Positions 9,707-19,600 of a stretch of DNA of 64,000 bases are shown here, one piece after another; position 1 is the first letter of the stretch, and each line of letters opens with the position of its first letter. The notes below the pieces were generated by a model. That model was not told the DNA's origin. It saw only the letters and a program-made list of their open reading frames with translations, and ran no database searches. The position numbers and the translations under genes are program-made. The DNA comes from JAHDHW01 sp965277415 (GTDB taxonomy: Bacteria; Bacteroidota; Bacteroidia; Chitinophagales; Saprospiraceae), in assembly GCA_965277415.1 (NCBI GenBank), contig CBDICS010000058.1, positions 62,001 to 126,000 of the forward strand. Direction: 5' to 3'.

Positions 9707-9714
9707 CAAAATTA
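9707..9714 (-). promoter_or_regulatory. Candidate -7 promoter box of dusB
   Basis: On the minus strand this reads TAATTTTG, an exact match to the Bacteroidota TAnnTTTG box. It ends 9 bases before the dusB ATG, so the transcript would be nearly leaderless. No convincing -33 TTG at the usual spacing was seen. Confidence 0.5.
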
Positions 9715-9728
9715 CGTATTTTTTACTT

Positions 9729-9890
9729 AGAAGTTGTTCAAAAATAGCTCACTAAACTACGAAATGATATTTTGCCTCAATACTTCCTTATAAAAATCTC
9801 ACTTAGCCCTGCTATGCAGCGATTTTAAAGCCTCGTCTTGAAGCAAAATATCTATTTCTCGTAATAAGCAGCCATTTTTGACCAACTTCT
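9729..9890. repeat. Family C palindromic intergenic element
   Basis: This is a 162-bp imperfect dyad with matching ends: AGAAGTTGTTCAAAAATAGC on the plus strand at the left and AGAAGTTGGTCAAAAATGGC on the minus strand at the right. The centre is TAGCCCTGCTATGCAGCG. It has the same size and architecture as family A but a different sequence. It sits directly upstream of the dusB promoter box, in the divergent gap to nhaB. The rest of that gap (9891-10140) shows no gene. Confidence 0.7.
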
Positions 9891-10140
9891 TATTAGGTAA
9901 GAATAGATGGAATCAAAAGATAAGTTTCTGTTTAATAATAAACTGGCTTTTAGATACATTGACCCAAACAATTACACTTTCAGGAAGATTATAGTTCAAT
10001 GTTGGTAAATTCAAAAAATTCAAACTCAAAATAACAGCATAAAATCTAAAAAAAACTAGTATTTTGCGGCCGTTTTGAAACAGAAATTAATAATAATTAG
10101 TACATACTACTTAACACACTATCAAAATTATTGAGCAACG

Positions 10141-11610
10141 ATGTTAAAATACTTCTTAGGTAATAGTCCCACTTGGTATAAGCAAACGATGATTGGCTTT
10201 CTACTGTTCAATGTAGCTGCATATTTCATTTTAGGTCCAACAGTTACAGCTTGGATATTTATTGGAGAGTTTATTTTCACCCTAGCGATGGCTTTAAAAT
10301 GCTATCCGCTACAATCTGGTGGATTACTGGCTATTCAGATACTTTTGTTAAACCTCACTAATCCTAAAAGTGCTTATCATGAGGTAGAAGCTAATTTAGA
10401 AGTGATTCTCCTATTGGTTTTTATGGTTGCGGGAATTTATTTTATGAAACCTCTGCTAATGTATATTTTTAGTAAGGCTTTTACTAAGATAAGATCTAAA
10501 CTGATTCTTTCTTTACTTTTTGTGTCTTTGTCAGCTGTTTTATCTGCCTTCTTAGATGCTTTAACAGTAACGGCTGTATTAATTAGTGTAGCTGTAGGGT
10601 TTTATGGTGTATATCACAAGATTCACTCAGGATTTTCAGATTATGATCATAGTGGGGTACTGGATAAAGAAGAGTTAAGCGGTGAGACGCTGGAACAATT
10701 CAGAAGTTTTTTGAGAAGTTTGACCATGCATGGTGTAGTAGGAACTGCTTTAGGAGGTGTTTGTACCTTAGTTGGAGAACCCCAAAACCTTTTGATTGGA
10801 GAACGACTAGGCTGGAATTTCATGGAGTTTTTTATGAAAATGGCTCCTATAACTTTGCCAGTCTTCGTATGTGGTTTAATTACTACTGTTATTCTTGAAA
10901 AAATGGGATGGTTTGGATATGGAGCAAAATTACCAGAGGTTGCCAGAAGGATTATTGAACGTTATACGGAAGAAGCTGATGGCAAAAGAAGTGACAAAGA
11001 AAAATATGGTTTGATCGTTCAAGGCGTAAGTGCTGTTTTATTAATAATTGGATTAGCATTACACCTTGCTCCAGTTGGATTTATAGGACTGGGATTAATC
11101 ATCATTCAGACTGCGTTTATGGGGATTACTGATGAACATTCATTAGGAAAAGCCTTTGAGGAAGCATTACCATTTACAGGTCTTTTGGTTGTATTTTTTG
11201 TAATTGTGGCTATGATTCATGATCAACATTTATTCAAGCCGATCATAGATAGTGCCCTTAGTATGGATCCATCCAAACAGCCTTCTATTTTTTATATTGC
11301 AAATGGAGTATTATCTGCTATTAGTGATAATGTTTTTGTGGCTACCGTATATATTGGAGAAGTCCAACAAGCTTTTGAATCTGGATTGATTGATCGAGAG
11401 CAATTTGAGACTTTAGCTATAGCAATCAATACGGGTACAAACCTCCCAAGTGTCGCTACCCCAAATGGACAGGCTGCCTTTTTATTTTTATTGACTTCCG
11501 CACTTGCCCCATTAATTAATCTCTCTTACGGGAAAATGGTAAAAATGGCTTTTCCGTATACTATTGTTTTAGGAATAGTGGGATGGATTGGTGTGATGTA
11601 TTTTTTGTAG
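10141..11610 (+). CDS. nhaB: Na+/H+ antiporter NhaB
   Basis: This inner-membrane antiporter exports Na+ in exchange for H+, serving pH and sodium homeostasis. The 489-residue protein carries many hydrophobic helices from residue 17 to the C-terminus. NhaB-family signatures include SPTWYKQTMIGFLLFN at the N-terminus, SAFLDALTVTAVLISVAVGF near 138-157, the GGVCTLVGEPQNLLIGE segment near 205-221, and TGTNLPSVATPNGQAAF near 432-448. An internal acidic stretch (SDYDHSGVLDKEEL) resembles an EF-hand-like loop, as seen in other NhaB proteins. The ATG at 10141 opens the conserved N-terminus. Sodium handling suits a marine or brackish organism, which is inference. Confidence 0.94.
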   Translation: MLKYFLGNSPTWYKQTMIGFLLFNVAAYFILGPTVTAWIFIGEFIFTLAMALKCYPLQSGGLLAIQILLLNLTNPKSAYHEVEANLEVILLLVFMVAGIYFMKPLLMYIFSKAFTKIRSKLILSLLFVSLSAVLSAFLDALTVTAVLISVAVGFYGVYHKIHSGFSDYDHSGVLDKEELSGETLEQFRSFLRSLTMHGVVGTALGGVCTLVGEPQNLLIGERLGWNFMEFFMKMAPITLPVFVCGLITTVILEKMGWFGYGAKLPEVARRIIERYTEEADGKRSDKEKYGLIVQGVSAVLLIIGLALHLAPVGFIGLGLIIIQTAFMGITDEHSLGKAFEEALPFTGLLVVFFVIVAMIHDQHLFKPIIDSALSMDPSKQPSIFYIANGVLSAISDNVFVATVYIGEVQQAFESGLIDREQFETLAIAINTGTNLPSVATPNGQAAFLFLLTSALAPLINLSYGKMVKMAFPYTIVLGIVGWIGVMYFL

Positions 11611-11611
11611 T

Positions 11612-11732
11612 CGGGGGTGGTCAGAGTGGTCAGGTGGTCAGGATAGTCAGAGTAGTCAGAGTAGTCAGGTGGTCAGGTGGGTCAGGTGTCAGGTGTCAGG
11701 TGTCAGGGTAGGTAGGTAGTTAGTTAGAAGGT
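11612..11732. repeat. Degenerate short tandem repeat (GTCAG-based)
   Basis: About 15 irregular copies of short units built on GTCAG (GGTCAG, AGTAGTCAG, GGTGTCAG) run directly after the nhaB stop codon and decay into GGTAGGTAGTTAGTTAG. The strand is strongly purine and G biased, unlike the AT-rich surroundings. Confidence 0.85.
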
Positions 11733-11783
11733 TAAGGGCTTTTGTATCTTTTTTCGTTTATTTCATTAGTATAATAAAAAATT

Positions 11784-12164
11784 ATGCGGAAAAATGTTCT
11801 ACTTGGTTTATTGAGCTTTGGTTTTTTATTTATGGCTTGTGGAGAGGAATTGGATAAAACAATGCTTTATGGAAGCTGGAAGGCTGATCAGTTTATTCGG
11901 GGTGATAAAGCTGCAGAAATGAATATTTCAAATATGGGTTTTACCTTTAATGCTGAAAATATTTATACCTACCAAAGTAATCTAAAATATAAAGAAGCTG
12001 GAAGCTATAGACTGGAACGTTCTTATTTATACTCTACAGATACATTAAATAATGAGCGGGTAGAAAAAGTCGTAAAAATCACGCTTCTAAGCCCTGATTC
12101 TCTTCATTTATCTATGAATAATGGTGGTATAACAGAATCCATTATTTTACATAAGTTAAAATAA
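11784..12164 (+). CDS. Small lipoprotein, lipocalin-like
   Basis: This is a 126-residue predicted lipoprotein. The signal peptide ends at the lipobox LFMAC with Cys19. The mature part begins with the LYGSWKADQF motif and continues as short beta-strands (MGFTFNAENIYTYQSNL, GSYRLERSYLYSTD, KVVKITLLSPDSLHLSM). This pattern is typical of Bacteroidota lipocalin-like lipoproteins, which start with a G-x-W strand. The ligand or role is unknown. It follows the tandem repeat after nhaB, and a separate promoter is likely but not identified. The family assignment rests on pattern only. Confidence 0.7.
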   Translation: MRKNVLLGLLSFGFLFMACGEELDKTMLYGSWKADQFIRGDKAAEMNISNMGFTFNAENIYTYQSNLKYKEAGSYRLERSYLYSTDTLNNERVEKVVKITLLSPDSLHLSMNNGGITESIILHKLK

Positions 12165-12259
12165 ACAACTCTAGTACTCTCATTGTCAACAGTTTAAGAA
12201 TTTCAAAATAAATAGGCACAGTGCTTGTAATTTAGATAAAGGTCCATAAACCTTTTATT

Positions 12260-12646
12260 ATGATTACTTACGAGCAAGTCACATCTTCAATGATTAATCC
12301 TCCACCAAAGGCAATTATTGATACATATAATGAATTAGGTCAAATTATCCTGGCTCATCCTCTCTGCATCAAAGAGCAACGTTCATATAGAGAGAAATTT
12401 GCTTTAGGGAAATTTTGCATTTGTGCAACCAGTATTCAACCCGATTATATTGCATTTGTATTAGGAAAACATATTGATTCAAAGTTTCCTGATGAAATCA
12501 TAAATCTCTTCTTTAATGTTGATAGTGACTTCCGGGTACAATTTGGAAAAATAACGGGCCGAAATGTAGATGGTTGTATTTGTCTTATCCATCAGAAGGA
12601 GCAAAATTTTAACCTTCAAGAGGTTTACGAATATATTTATACTTAA
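12260..12646 (+). CDS. Hypothetical protein, 128 residues
   Basis: I do not recognise this protein. It has no signal peptide or membrane segment and so should be cytoplasmic. Its features are several cysteines (LCIKEQ, KFCICATS, DGCICLIHQ), predicted mixed alpha/beta content, and a hydrophobic segment PDYIAFVLGKHI. The codon use looks like that of its neighbours, and the frame is closed by a stop 14 bases before the end of the convergent gamma-glutamyltransferase gene. It is probably a real gene with a lineage-restricted distribution. Confidence 0.6.
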   Translation: MITYEQVTSSMINPPPKAIIDTYNELGQIILAHPLCIKEQRSYREKFALGKFCICATSIQPDYIAFVLGKHIDSKFPDEIINLFFNVDSDFRVQFGKITGRNVDGCICLIHQKEQNFNLQEVYEYIYT

Positions 12647-12660
12647 AGCATTCAGCAAGC

Positions 12661-14136
12661 TTATATCCTAATCACACCATCGCGTCGTTCATCGCCACTT
12701 GCATAGAGTGCTCCATGATCACACATAATAGTATGCACACCGCCAAAGAATAGAGATGGTGCTTCCCAATTATTAATTTCTTCTTTAATATTGAGATCAG
12801 GTGGGTTTACATTGAATCCTGGTTCAAGATTAAATATCCCATGTCCTAGATGTACTCTTGGATGATTAACAGCCTCATTTACAGAAGCCTTAAAATCAAT
12901 CAAATAATGTAATACTTGAGTGATTGCAGACGGTATACGGCTAGCGCCTCCACTTCCTGTTACTATTTTTAATCGATTGTTTTCATCTTCAACTATAGTT
13001 GGTGCCATCATACTTGATAATCTAACATTCGGACTCCAGGAATGTAATCCATCTGGAAGTAAAGCCGCTTCACCAAGCATATTATTCAACTGAATATCTG
13101 TACCTTCTACAAAATGGCCAGATCCTTCACCAATAGTAGTCGTTAAACTAATGGCATTACCCCATTTATCTATAATATTAAAATGAGTAGTACTACCATG
13201 TTTCTTATCCCGTTTCAAAAGATTAGATAAAGATTCTCCTAAAGCCAGAGGTCGTCGATCCAATGCCTCAAATTTTGAAAAAGCATCATATAGATTTGAT
13301 ACATAATCTTTGCTCATTGGAAATTCAGCAAGCTCTAACGATTCTAAAGCCTTTAAATAATGGGTCATCAAAGTACCACCTATACTAGGCAAAGGGTTCG
13401 TATATATATGCTTTCCACGATATTTAAAACTAAGTGGTTCGCGAATCAAAACCTCGTAATTTTTAAAATCTTCCATAGTCAAATATCCGCCATCATTCTG
13501 AGCAGCAACTATAGCCTGAGCAATTTCTCCCTGATAAAATGCTGCTGGACCTTCTTTTGACATATAATCAAGGAAGTCAGCTAATTGAGGCATTTTAAGC
13601 ACATCTCCAATCTGAAATATTCGATCATTTTTATAAAATAAAGATTTGCCATGTTCTGTATAACCTAAAATATCTTTCAATAACCCCATATCTTCTGCCT
13701 GAAAATCATTCGTAATGACCCCTTCCTTTGCATACTGGATTGGGATTTGAACAAGTTCTTGCATTGGAATTGACCCAAAATGCTTATGCAATGAAAATAT
13801 TCCAGCAATACTCCCCGGTACGCCTACCGAACCTTTTCCTATATGAAATAATTCGCTAGTAGTTCCAAAGTCTACTTCAATAGGTTCAAACTCAATTTGG
13901 TCTAATGATTTTTTTATGCTTGGCGTTTGACAAAAGAAATCAAATATTTGACAAGTTCCATCAGCTTTACGAATCGTAGCAAATGCGCCACCACCTCCAG
14001 AAGACATACAGGGTTCGGCAATGAATGAAGTCATAAAAGCGGCAATTGCCGCATCAAATGCATTTCCTCCTATTTTCAAAATTTCCTGGGCAGTATCTGC
14101 TGTCGCATCATGTCCCGCAGCAATGGCAAAACTCAT
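12661..14136 (-). CDS. Gamma-glutamyltransferase family protein (no signal peptide)
   Basis: This is an Ntn-hydrolase that would autocleave into two chains and transfer or hydrolyse gamma-glutamyl groups, for example from glutathione. The N-terminal part has GHDATADTAQEILKIGGNAFDAAI and the SSGGGGAFATI segment. The predicted cleavage site precedes Thr316 in GSTTHFNIIDKWGNAIS, which matches the TTH nucleophile motif. The small chain has SSMMAPTIV and GSGGASRIPSA, the oxyanion and substrate loop. The 491-residue protein is shorter than typical GGT (about 550-580) because there is no signal peptide; the first residues MSFAIAAGHDATA already align with the family start. It should therefore be cytoplasmic, unlike classical periplasmic GGT. 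The substrate is uncertain; cephalosporin- or oxamate-type hydrolases of this superfamily are alternatives. Confidence 0.9.
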   Translation of the reverse strand: MSFAIAAGHDATADTAQEILKIGGNAFDAAIAAFMTSFIAEPCMSSGGGGAFATIRKADGTCQIFDFFCQTPSIKKSLDQIEFEPIEVDFGTTSELFHIGKGSVGVPGSIAGIFSLHKHFGSIPMQELVQIPIQYAKEGVITNDFQAEDMGLLKDILGYTEHGKSLFYKNDRIFQIGDVLKMPQLADFLDYMSKEGPAAFYQGEIAQAIVAAQNDGGYLTMEDFKNYEVLIREPLSFKYRGKHIYTNPLPSIGGTLMTHYLKALESLELAEFPMSKDYVSNLYDAFSKFEALDRRPLALGESLSNLLKRDKKHGSTTHFNIIDKWGNAISLTTTIGEGSGHFVEGTDIQLNNMLGEAALLPDGLHSWSPNVRLSSMMAPTIVEDENNRLKIVTGSGGASRIPSAITQVLHYLIDFKASVNEAVNHPRVHLGHGIFNLEPGFNVNPPDLNIKEEINNWEAPSLFFGGVHTIMCDHGALYASGDERRDGVIRI

Positions 14137-14224
14137 TTTATCTCGATTTTTCTCAAAAGTATAAATAATAATGGAGGTGAAGACTTGAATGGAGCTAAAG
14201 TTTAAGAAACAAGCGTACTTAGAC

Positions 14225-15481
14225 TTAGAACGATTTGATTTCTACATTTAATTTACCTTTAGCAAGTAAAGAAGCTTCAAAGCCTAAATCATTTAAAAAC
14301 ATTTCAGCAATTTGAATATCATCAAGTTTACCATTGATAATAATATGATCTGATACTTGATAGCCTTCCAAATGAGTTTGGATTAACTTTTCCAAAGCTG
14401 TTATATAATGACTTAGTGGAAATTTCATTGCTTTGCTAAGCCTTTTTTCCAATTCTTTTCGAAAGAGCCGTCCTGCTAATCGCATTAAGATATTTCTAGT
14501 CTTGAGTTCAAATTCAAGATCTTCAATTTCTATTGCCTTATCCTTTTTATTAAAAACAGGCTCTCCTCTTAATAAAACTAATCCGGTATAAGTTCCTGAC
14601 AATTCAATACTTACCTCTAGTCTATTATCCTTATAGTATAATTCAATATCCTCAACTGTAACCGATTTATTGTCAAAATCAAAGGATTTTCCAATCAAAA
14701 ATGTTTTTGCTATTTTTTGAATGGCAGCTAAAGAAGACTTTCCGATCAATTGAATAGCTACTTCATCTTTTATCTCATCTGAATAGCTAAAAGGAGGAAG
14801 GGGACTATACGCCTGTTTATTGGGTTCACTACCAATAATAACGTTCGTATTTGCAGCGATCAATATTTTACTTGATATTTCATCCCCATTGATATTTAAA
14901 AGTGTCATTGACAATTTTTCAGGTAGAATACTTACCCAAATATTATAATCCTTTGATACTTGAATAGGTTCTTGGATCTTACTCCAGGCTTTCTTTACAT
15001 GATCTTGAAGATTTACTTTAAGCGCTAATTGTTGATCTATAGATTTACAAATTACTGCTTTACTTTTCTCTATAATTTTATTAGCTATAGATTTAATGGG
15101 GATATCAAATAGTGCAAATTGAATTTTTGGTTTTTCTAACCATCGATAGTCTACTACACTTGTATCTGTTATAATTTGCCAATTAGATTCGATTTCATAT
15201 TTAGTTGAAAATTCCAAAATAATTTCCCCAGTACCTTCTATATTGGTAAGTCTTATATTTTTTTTCATCCAAATAATTAATGGAACCTGGTAAGTGATAT
15301 TATAGCGATCAACTATCACTGATATATCCGCTTTTTTCTCAACTCTAACCATCAATTCATCATCCTCTATATTATTGTCTTCATAAATTAATCCTTTGAT
15401 TAAATCATTCACCGCTAATTCAATATCTTTTCTAGTTAGCTTAATTGGAAGGCAAACTATAGATGTCTCTTGTTTAATCAT
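14225..15481 (-). CDS. DUF4403 family protein
   Basis: This 418-residue protein of unknown function resembles the DUF4403 family by its repeated long amphipathic beta-strands. Landmarks are SIVCLPIKLTRKDIELAVND at the start, KADISVIVDRYNITYQVPL, the segment YRWLEKPKIQFALFDIPIKSI, and a near-terminal ELEFELKTRNILMRLAGRLFRKELEKRL helix region. I chose the ATG at 15481 because it begins the conserved part; the in-frame ATG at 15526 lies inside the adjacent MITE. No signal peptide is seen. The MITE starts 31 bases upstream of this start codon, so it has probably replaced or displaced the native leader. Role unknown; family members have been linked to lipid-binding folds only by speculation. Confidence 0.78.
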   Translation of the reverse strand: MIKQETSIVCLPIKLTRKDIELAVNDLIKGLIYEDNNIEDDELMVRVEKKADISVIVDRYNITYQVPLIIWMKKNIRLTNIEGTGEIILEFSTKYEIESNWQIITDTSVVDYRWLEKPKIQFALFDIPIKSIANKIIEKSKAVICKSIDQQLALKVNLQDHVKKAWSKIQEPIQVSKDYNIWVSILPEKLSMTLLNINGDEISSKILIAANTNVIIGSEPNKQAYSPLPPFSYSDEIKDEVAIQLIGKSSLAAIQKIAKTFLIGKSFDFDNKSVTVEDIELYYKDNRLEVSIELSGTYTGLVLLRGEPVFNKKDKAIEIEDLEFELKTRNILMRLAGRLFRKELEKRLSKAMKFPLSHYITALEKLIQTHLEGYQVSDHIIINGKLDDIQIAEMFLNDLGFEASLLAKGKLNVEIKSF

Positions 15482-15511
15482 ATTTATAAGATAAGTGTTT
15501 GTCGCCCTAAG

Positions 15512-15686
15512 GCATGGCAATTGCAAGAACGATATTTTAGACTTGTGTTATGGTGATCAGTCCTATGGACTGTGTGATTTGGTGATTGCTTCGCTTGTGA
15601 GTGGCCACTTTTGGCAGACTTCAAAAATTTTGATCATTTATTTTTACTCAATTCATTTTTAATAGATAACCTTGCGATTGCCATGC
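15512..15686. mobile_element. 175-bp MITE, family B copy 1, with TIRs and 8-bp target duplication
   Basis: The 16-bp terminal inverted repeats are GCATGGCAATTGCAAG at the left and CTTGCGATTGCCATGC at the right, with one mismatch. The flanks carry the perfect 8-bp direct repeat GCCCTAAG at 15504-15511 and 15687-15694. The inside has the palindrome CAGTCCTATGGACTG and no open frame. It is non-autonomous, and no transposase is visible in the window. An inner copy of identical length lies at 54685-54859. Confidence 0.9.
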
Positions 15687-15694
15687 GCCCTAAG

Positions 15695-16238
15695 GGACAA
15701 AGCCCAAAATACAGGAAAAAATACTTATGATCAAACAGGATTTTTTCCAAATTTCACAAAAACCTGTTGGAATTGTAATTGATCAGTAGAATAAAAAAAC
15801 CTAAAGGCCACCGACAAATAGCATGTTTTATAATCTTTGTGATTTGAAACTCGTTTTAAACCTACTCTTAATCATCTCATCAATTGGGATTTCCTATGTA
15901 GTTTTTCATAGTTTTGAATTGATCTTTTTAATATTTTTTCAAGTTTCAAACAGAAAAATCACTTATAAATGCATTTTTTTTGCTCATTTTTTGGGGTTCT
16001 GACTTAAAAAAAAATAATTTTATCTCACATTTTTCGACAATAACACAATAAATAAAAACATAATACGTTTTTATAAAACAAGTTATATATTTTATATTTT
16101 CTAATATTATTTATTATTATTTTATTTAGATACCGAAGTGTATTTTTTTAAATAGAAGAAAAGTAAGATCATTGTAATGTGAAAGATAGGAAACAGTGTT
16201 GAAAGACTAAGCCGATGAAAAGAATTGGCTTCACTAAA
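15695..16238. other. AT-rich intergenic stretch without a recognisable gene
   Basis: This stretch is very AT-rich, with poly-A and poly-T tracts and the direct continuation TTATTATTATTTTATTTAG near 16110-16130. No plausible coding frame, tRNA or terminator was found. It leads into the repeat-plus-hairpin modules. Confidence 0.6.
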
Positions 16239-16477
16239 TTTGGATATGTTCATGGGATTATAATTTGTTGTTTAGTGAGCTGTAATATCTCAATTATTTG
16301 GGATATTACAACTCCTCACTAAATTTCAGAAGAATCAGAGGAGAAAGGAATATCTCGCACTTCCAAATTTTCGCTAGGATTACCTAGCCACCAAACTCGG
16401 ATATGTTCATGGGATTATAATTTGTTATAGTTAGTCGTATTATTTACTTTATGTGATAATACGACTTTCTTCTTTTT
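16232..16477. other. Duplicated module: identical 28-bp repeat followed by a hairpin
   Basis: The same 28 bases occur at 16242-16269 and 16399-16426 (GGATATGTTCATGG then GATTATAATTTGTT). The 10 bases before each copy also match except for three C/T differences. Each repeat is followed within 1-6 bases by a hairpin. The first hairpin has arms 16271-16289 and 16302-16323, with a perfect inner stem GTAATATC/GATATTAC. The second has a perfect 11-bp stem AGTCGTATTAT/ATAATACGACT (16433-16443 and 16456-16466) followed by a T-rich tail. Both loops are 12 nt. The stems differ in sequence, so structure rather than sequence is preserved. Function unknown. Confidence 0.75.
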
Positions 16478-16633
16478 AGCAAGTTTCTCATTAAAACCTT
16501 CCCATTCAAAATGTGTTCTCTTACATCAGTCCTTTCGAAAATAACATGGTTTTTTCTATCTTGCAGTATTAGGAATTTATTTTATAATTACTTTGACGAT
16601 CGATCAAAACGATTACCTACTCACAATACAAGA

Positions 16634-19600
16634 ATGAAAAAACTAAACTTCAAACTCACATTTCAAAAGCTATTTTTGATAGCATTCGCATTATTTCTAT
16701 TTGTCCCTTCCACAGAAGCACAAAAACGAAAAAAGAAAAAAAAATCTGTAGAAAGCCCTACCCTTCCTAGCATAACTTATGATGAAAGCCTTTATAATTC
16801 TCTACAATGGAGAAATATAGGTCCGTTTCGCGGTGGTCGATCCTGTGCAGTTGCAGGTGTTTCTGGTAAACCAAACCTCTACTATTTTGGAGCGACTGGA
16901 GGAGGAGTCTGGAAAACGACTAATGGTGGCCGCCATTGGGAGAATATTTCAGATGGCTTTTTTGGAGGTTCAATTGGAGCAATTGCAGTGAGTGAATCCG
17001 ATCCTAATGTGATATATGTTGGCGGCGGTGAAGTCACGGTTCGAGGTAATGTATCTTCAGGTTATGGTATCTGGAAGACTGAAGACGCAGGCAAGACTTG
17101 GACACAGATAGGATTAAAAGATTCAAGGCATATTTCAAGAATCAGAATTCATCCGAAAGACCACAACATTGTCTATGCCTCTTCGATGGGGAATTTATAT
17201 AAAGCTAATGAAGAACGTGGCGTTTATAAAAGTGTAGATGGAGGTAAATCCTGGAAAAAAGTGCTCTTTGTTAATAATGAAGTGGGGATAGTTGATCTCT
17301 GTATGGATCCTAATAATTCAAGGATTATGTACGCTGCTTCTTGGCGTTTTAAGCGAACGCCTTATGACCTATCAAGTGGTGGTGAAGGTTCCAAAATTTT
17401 TAAGAGTAATGATAGTGGTGAGACATGGGAAGATATCACTTATAATAAAGGGTTACCAAAAGGCACAAGAGGTATTTCTGGGATTACGGTTTCTCCAGCT
17501 AATTCGGATAGAGTTTGGGCAATCATTGAATCTGCGAAAGGTGGTGTATTCCGATCTGATGATGCTGGAAAAACATGGACCAAAGTGAATGATGAAAGAA
17601 AACTTCGTCAACGTGCCTGGTATTATACTAGAATTTATGCTGACCCTGTAGATGAAGATGCTGTTTATGTAATGAATGTTCGTTATCACAAGTCAGTCGA
17701 TGGTGGAAAAACATTTAAAGCATCTCGTACACCTCATGGCGATCATCATGACCTCTGGATCGCACCTGAGAATCCAGATCGAATCATAGTCGCAGATGAT
17801 GGTGGCGCTCAGGTCACCTATGATAATGGTGAAACCTGGAGTACTTATCACAACCAACCAACTGCTCAATTTTATCGGGTGACGACTGATAATCATTTCC
17901 CATTTCGCATCTATGCAGCTCAGCAAGATAATAGCACTATTAGGATTAGTAATAGAACAAGTGGTCGTTCTATCGGCGAGGACGATTGGGAGGTTACAGC
18001 GGGTTGTGAATGTGGTCATATTGCTATTGATCCTCTCAATAATGACATCGTTTATGGAGGTTGCTATGATGGTCTATTAGAACGAAAAGATCATGAAACC
18101 GGATTTCTAAGAGTCGTAAGTGTATGGCCTGACAATCCGATGGGACATGGCGCAGAAGGAATGCGTTATCGTTTTCAATGGAATTATCCAATCTTCTTTT
18201 CGCCTCATGATCCCAAAAAGTTATATACAGCAAGTAATCATTTACATGTAAGTACTAATGAAGGCCAGTCATGGGATATCATAAGCCCTGATCTTACTAG
18301 AAATGATTCCAGTAAATTGGTTTCTTCAGGTGGACCAATTACCAAGGATAATACTTCTGTTGAATACTATTGTACCATTTTTGCAGCCGTGGAATCTCCT
18401 AGAGTAAAAGATTTACTCTGGGTGGGATCCGATGATGGTTTAGTTCATATATCAAAAGATGGAGGCAAACATTGGGAAAATGTTACCCCGCCATCTATGC
18501 CAGACTGGATGATGATCAATAGTATTGAAGCCGATCCTCATAATGATGGCGGTGCTTATCTAGCCTGTACCATGTACAAATTAGGAGATTTCCAGCCTTA
18601 TCTATATAAGACTAAGGATTACGGAAAAACATGGACTAAGATTACTAAAGGCATCAATGAAGAACATTTTACAAGAGTCATTCGAGCAGATCCTGAAAAA
18701 CCTGGAATTCTTTATGCTGGAACTGAGACAGGAATGTATATATCATTTGATGATGGAAATTCATGGCAGTCATTCCAAATGAATCTACCTATTGTACCTA
18801 TTACAGACTTAACGATTAAACATAATACACTCATCGCAGCTACCCAAGGTCGTTCTATTTGGATGATTGATGATTTGACGGTACTTCATCAATTAGAAAA
18901 TTCGAAGAATTCAGAAATTTATCTTTACCAACCTCCAGCTTCTTTCCGTATTGCGGGCAGCCAGGCCAAAAATTTAAAAACTGAAGGCACCAATCATACT
19001 GGAGGCGTCGCAGTTCATTACTATTTAAAAAATGATCCTGATACTGCTGAAGTAAAATTGGAATTTATGGAAACCAATGGAACGCTTATAAAGACCTTCT
19101 CTTCAAAAGCAAAAAAGAAAAATGAAAAGCTGGAAGTCGTAGAAGGAGGAAATACCTTTTCCTGGAATATGTCTTATCCAGATGCTAAAAAATTTGAAGG
19201 AATGATCCTTTGGTGGGCAACACTTGCAGGGCCTAAAGCCATCCCAGGTGATTATAAGGTCAAGCTCACCGTCGGTGAACAAGAGGTTGAAAAAGATTTT
19301 AAAATTGAAAAAGATCCACGAGCGACAAGTTCTGATGCTGATGTAAAAGCACAATTTGATTTCATTAAAGAAGTAGTAGACAAACTTACTGAATCTCATG
19401 AAGCAATTATCAATATTAGAGATATCCGTAAGCAAATGAATAATTATACGACTCGTTTGCCAGAAGGAGAAAGTATGCAGGATTTAAGGGATGCCGCTGA
19501 AGCCATTGATTCAAGCCTAACCCTCGTAGAGGAAGCCTTATATCAAACTAAAAATAGAAGTAGGCAAGACCCTTTGAATTTTCCAATCAGGTTAACAAAT

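Noticed and set aside
10060..10075. nhaB promoter box at TATTTTGC
   Set aside because: It is one base short of TAnnTTTG and no -33 element was visible.
15482..15526. Longer N-terminus of the DUF4403 protein
   Set aside because: The extra 15 residues would be encoded partly by the target duplication and MITE end, so the start at 15481 is more credible.
16242..16426. CRISPR array
   Set aside because: Only two copies of the 28-bp repeat exist, spaced 157 bp apart with hairpins between, and no cas genes are near.
16242..16426. Tandem promoters at TATAATTTG inside the 28-bp repeats
   Set aside because: The box is one base short of the TAnnTTTG consensus and no -33 TTG is conserved between the two copies.
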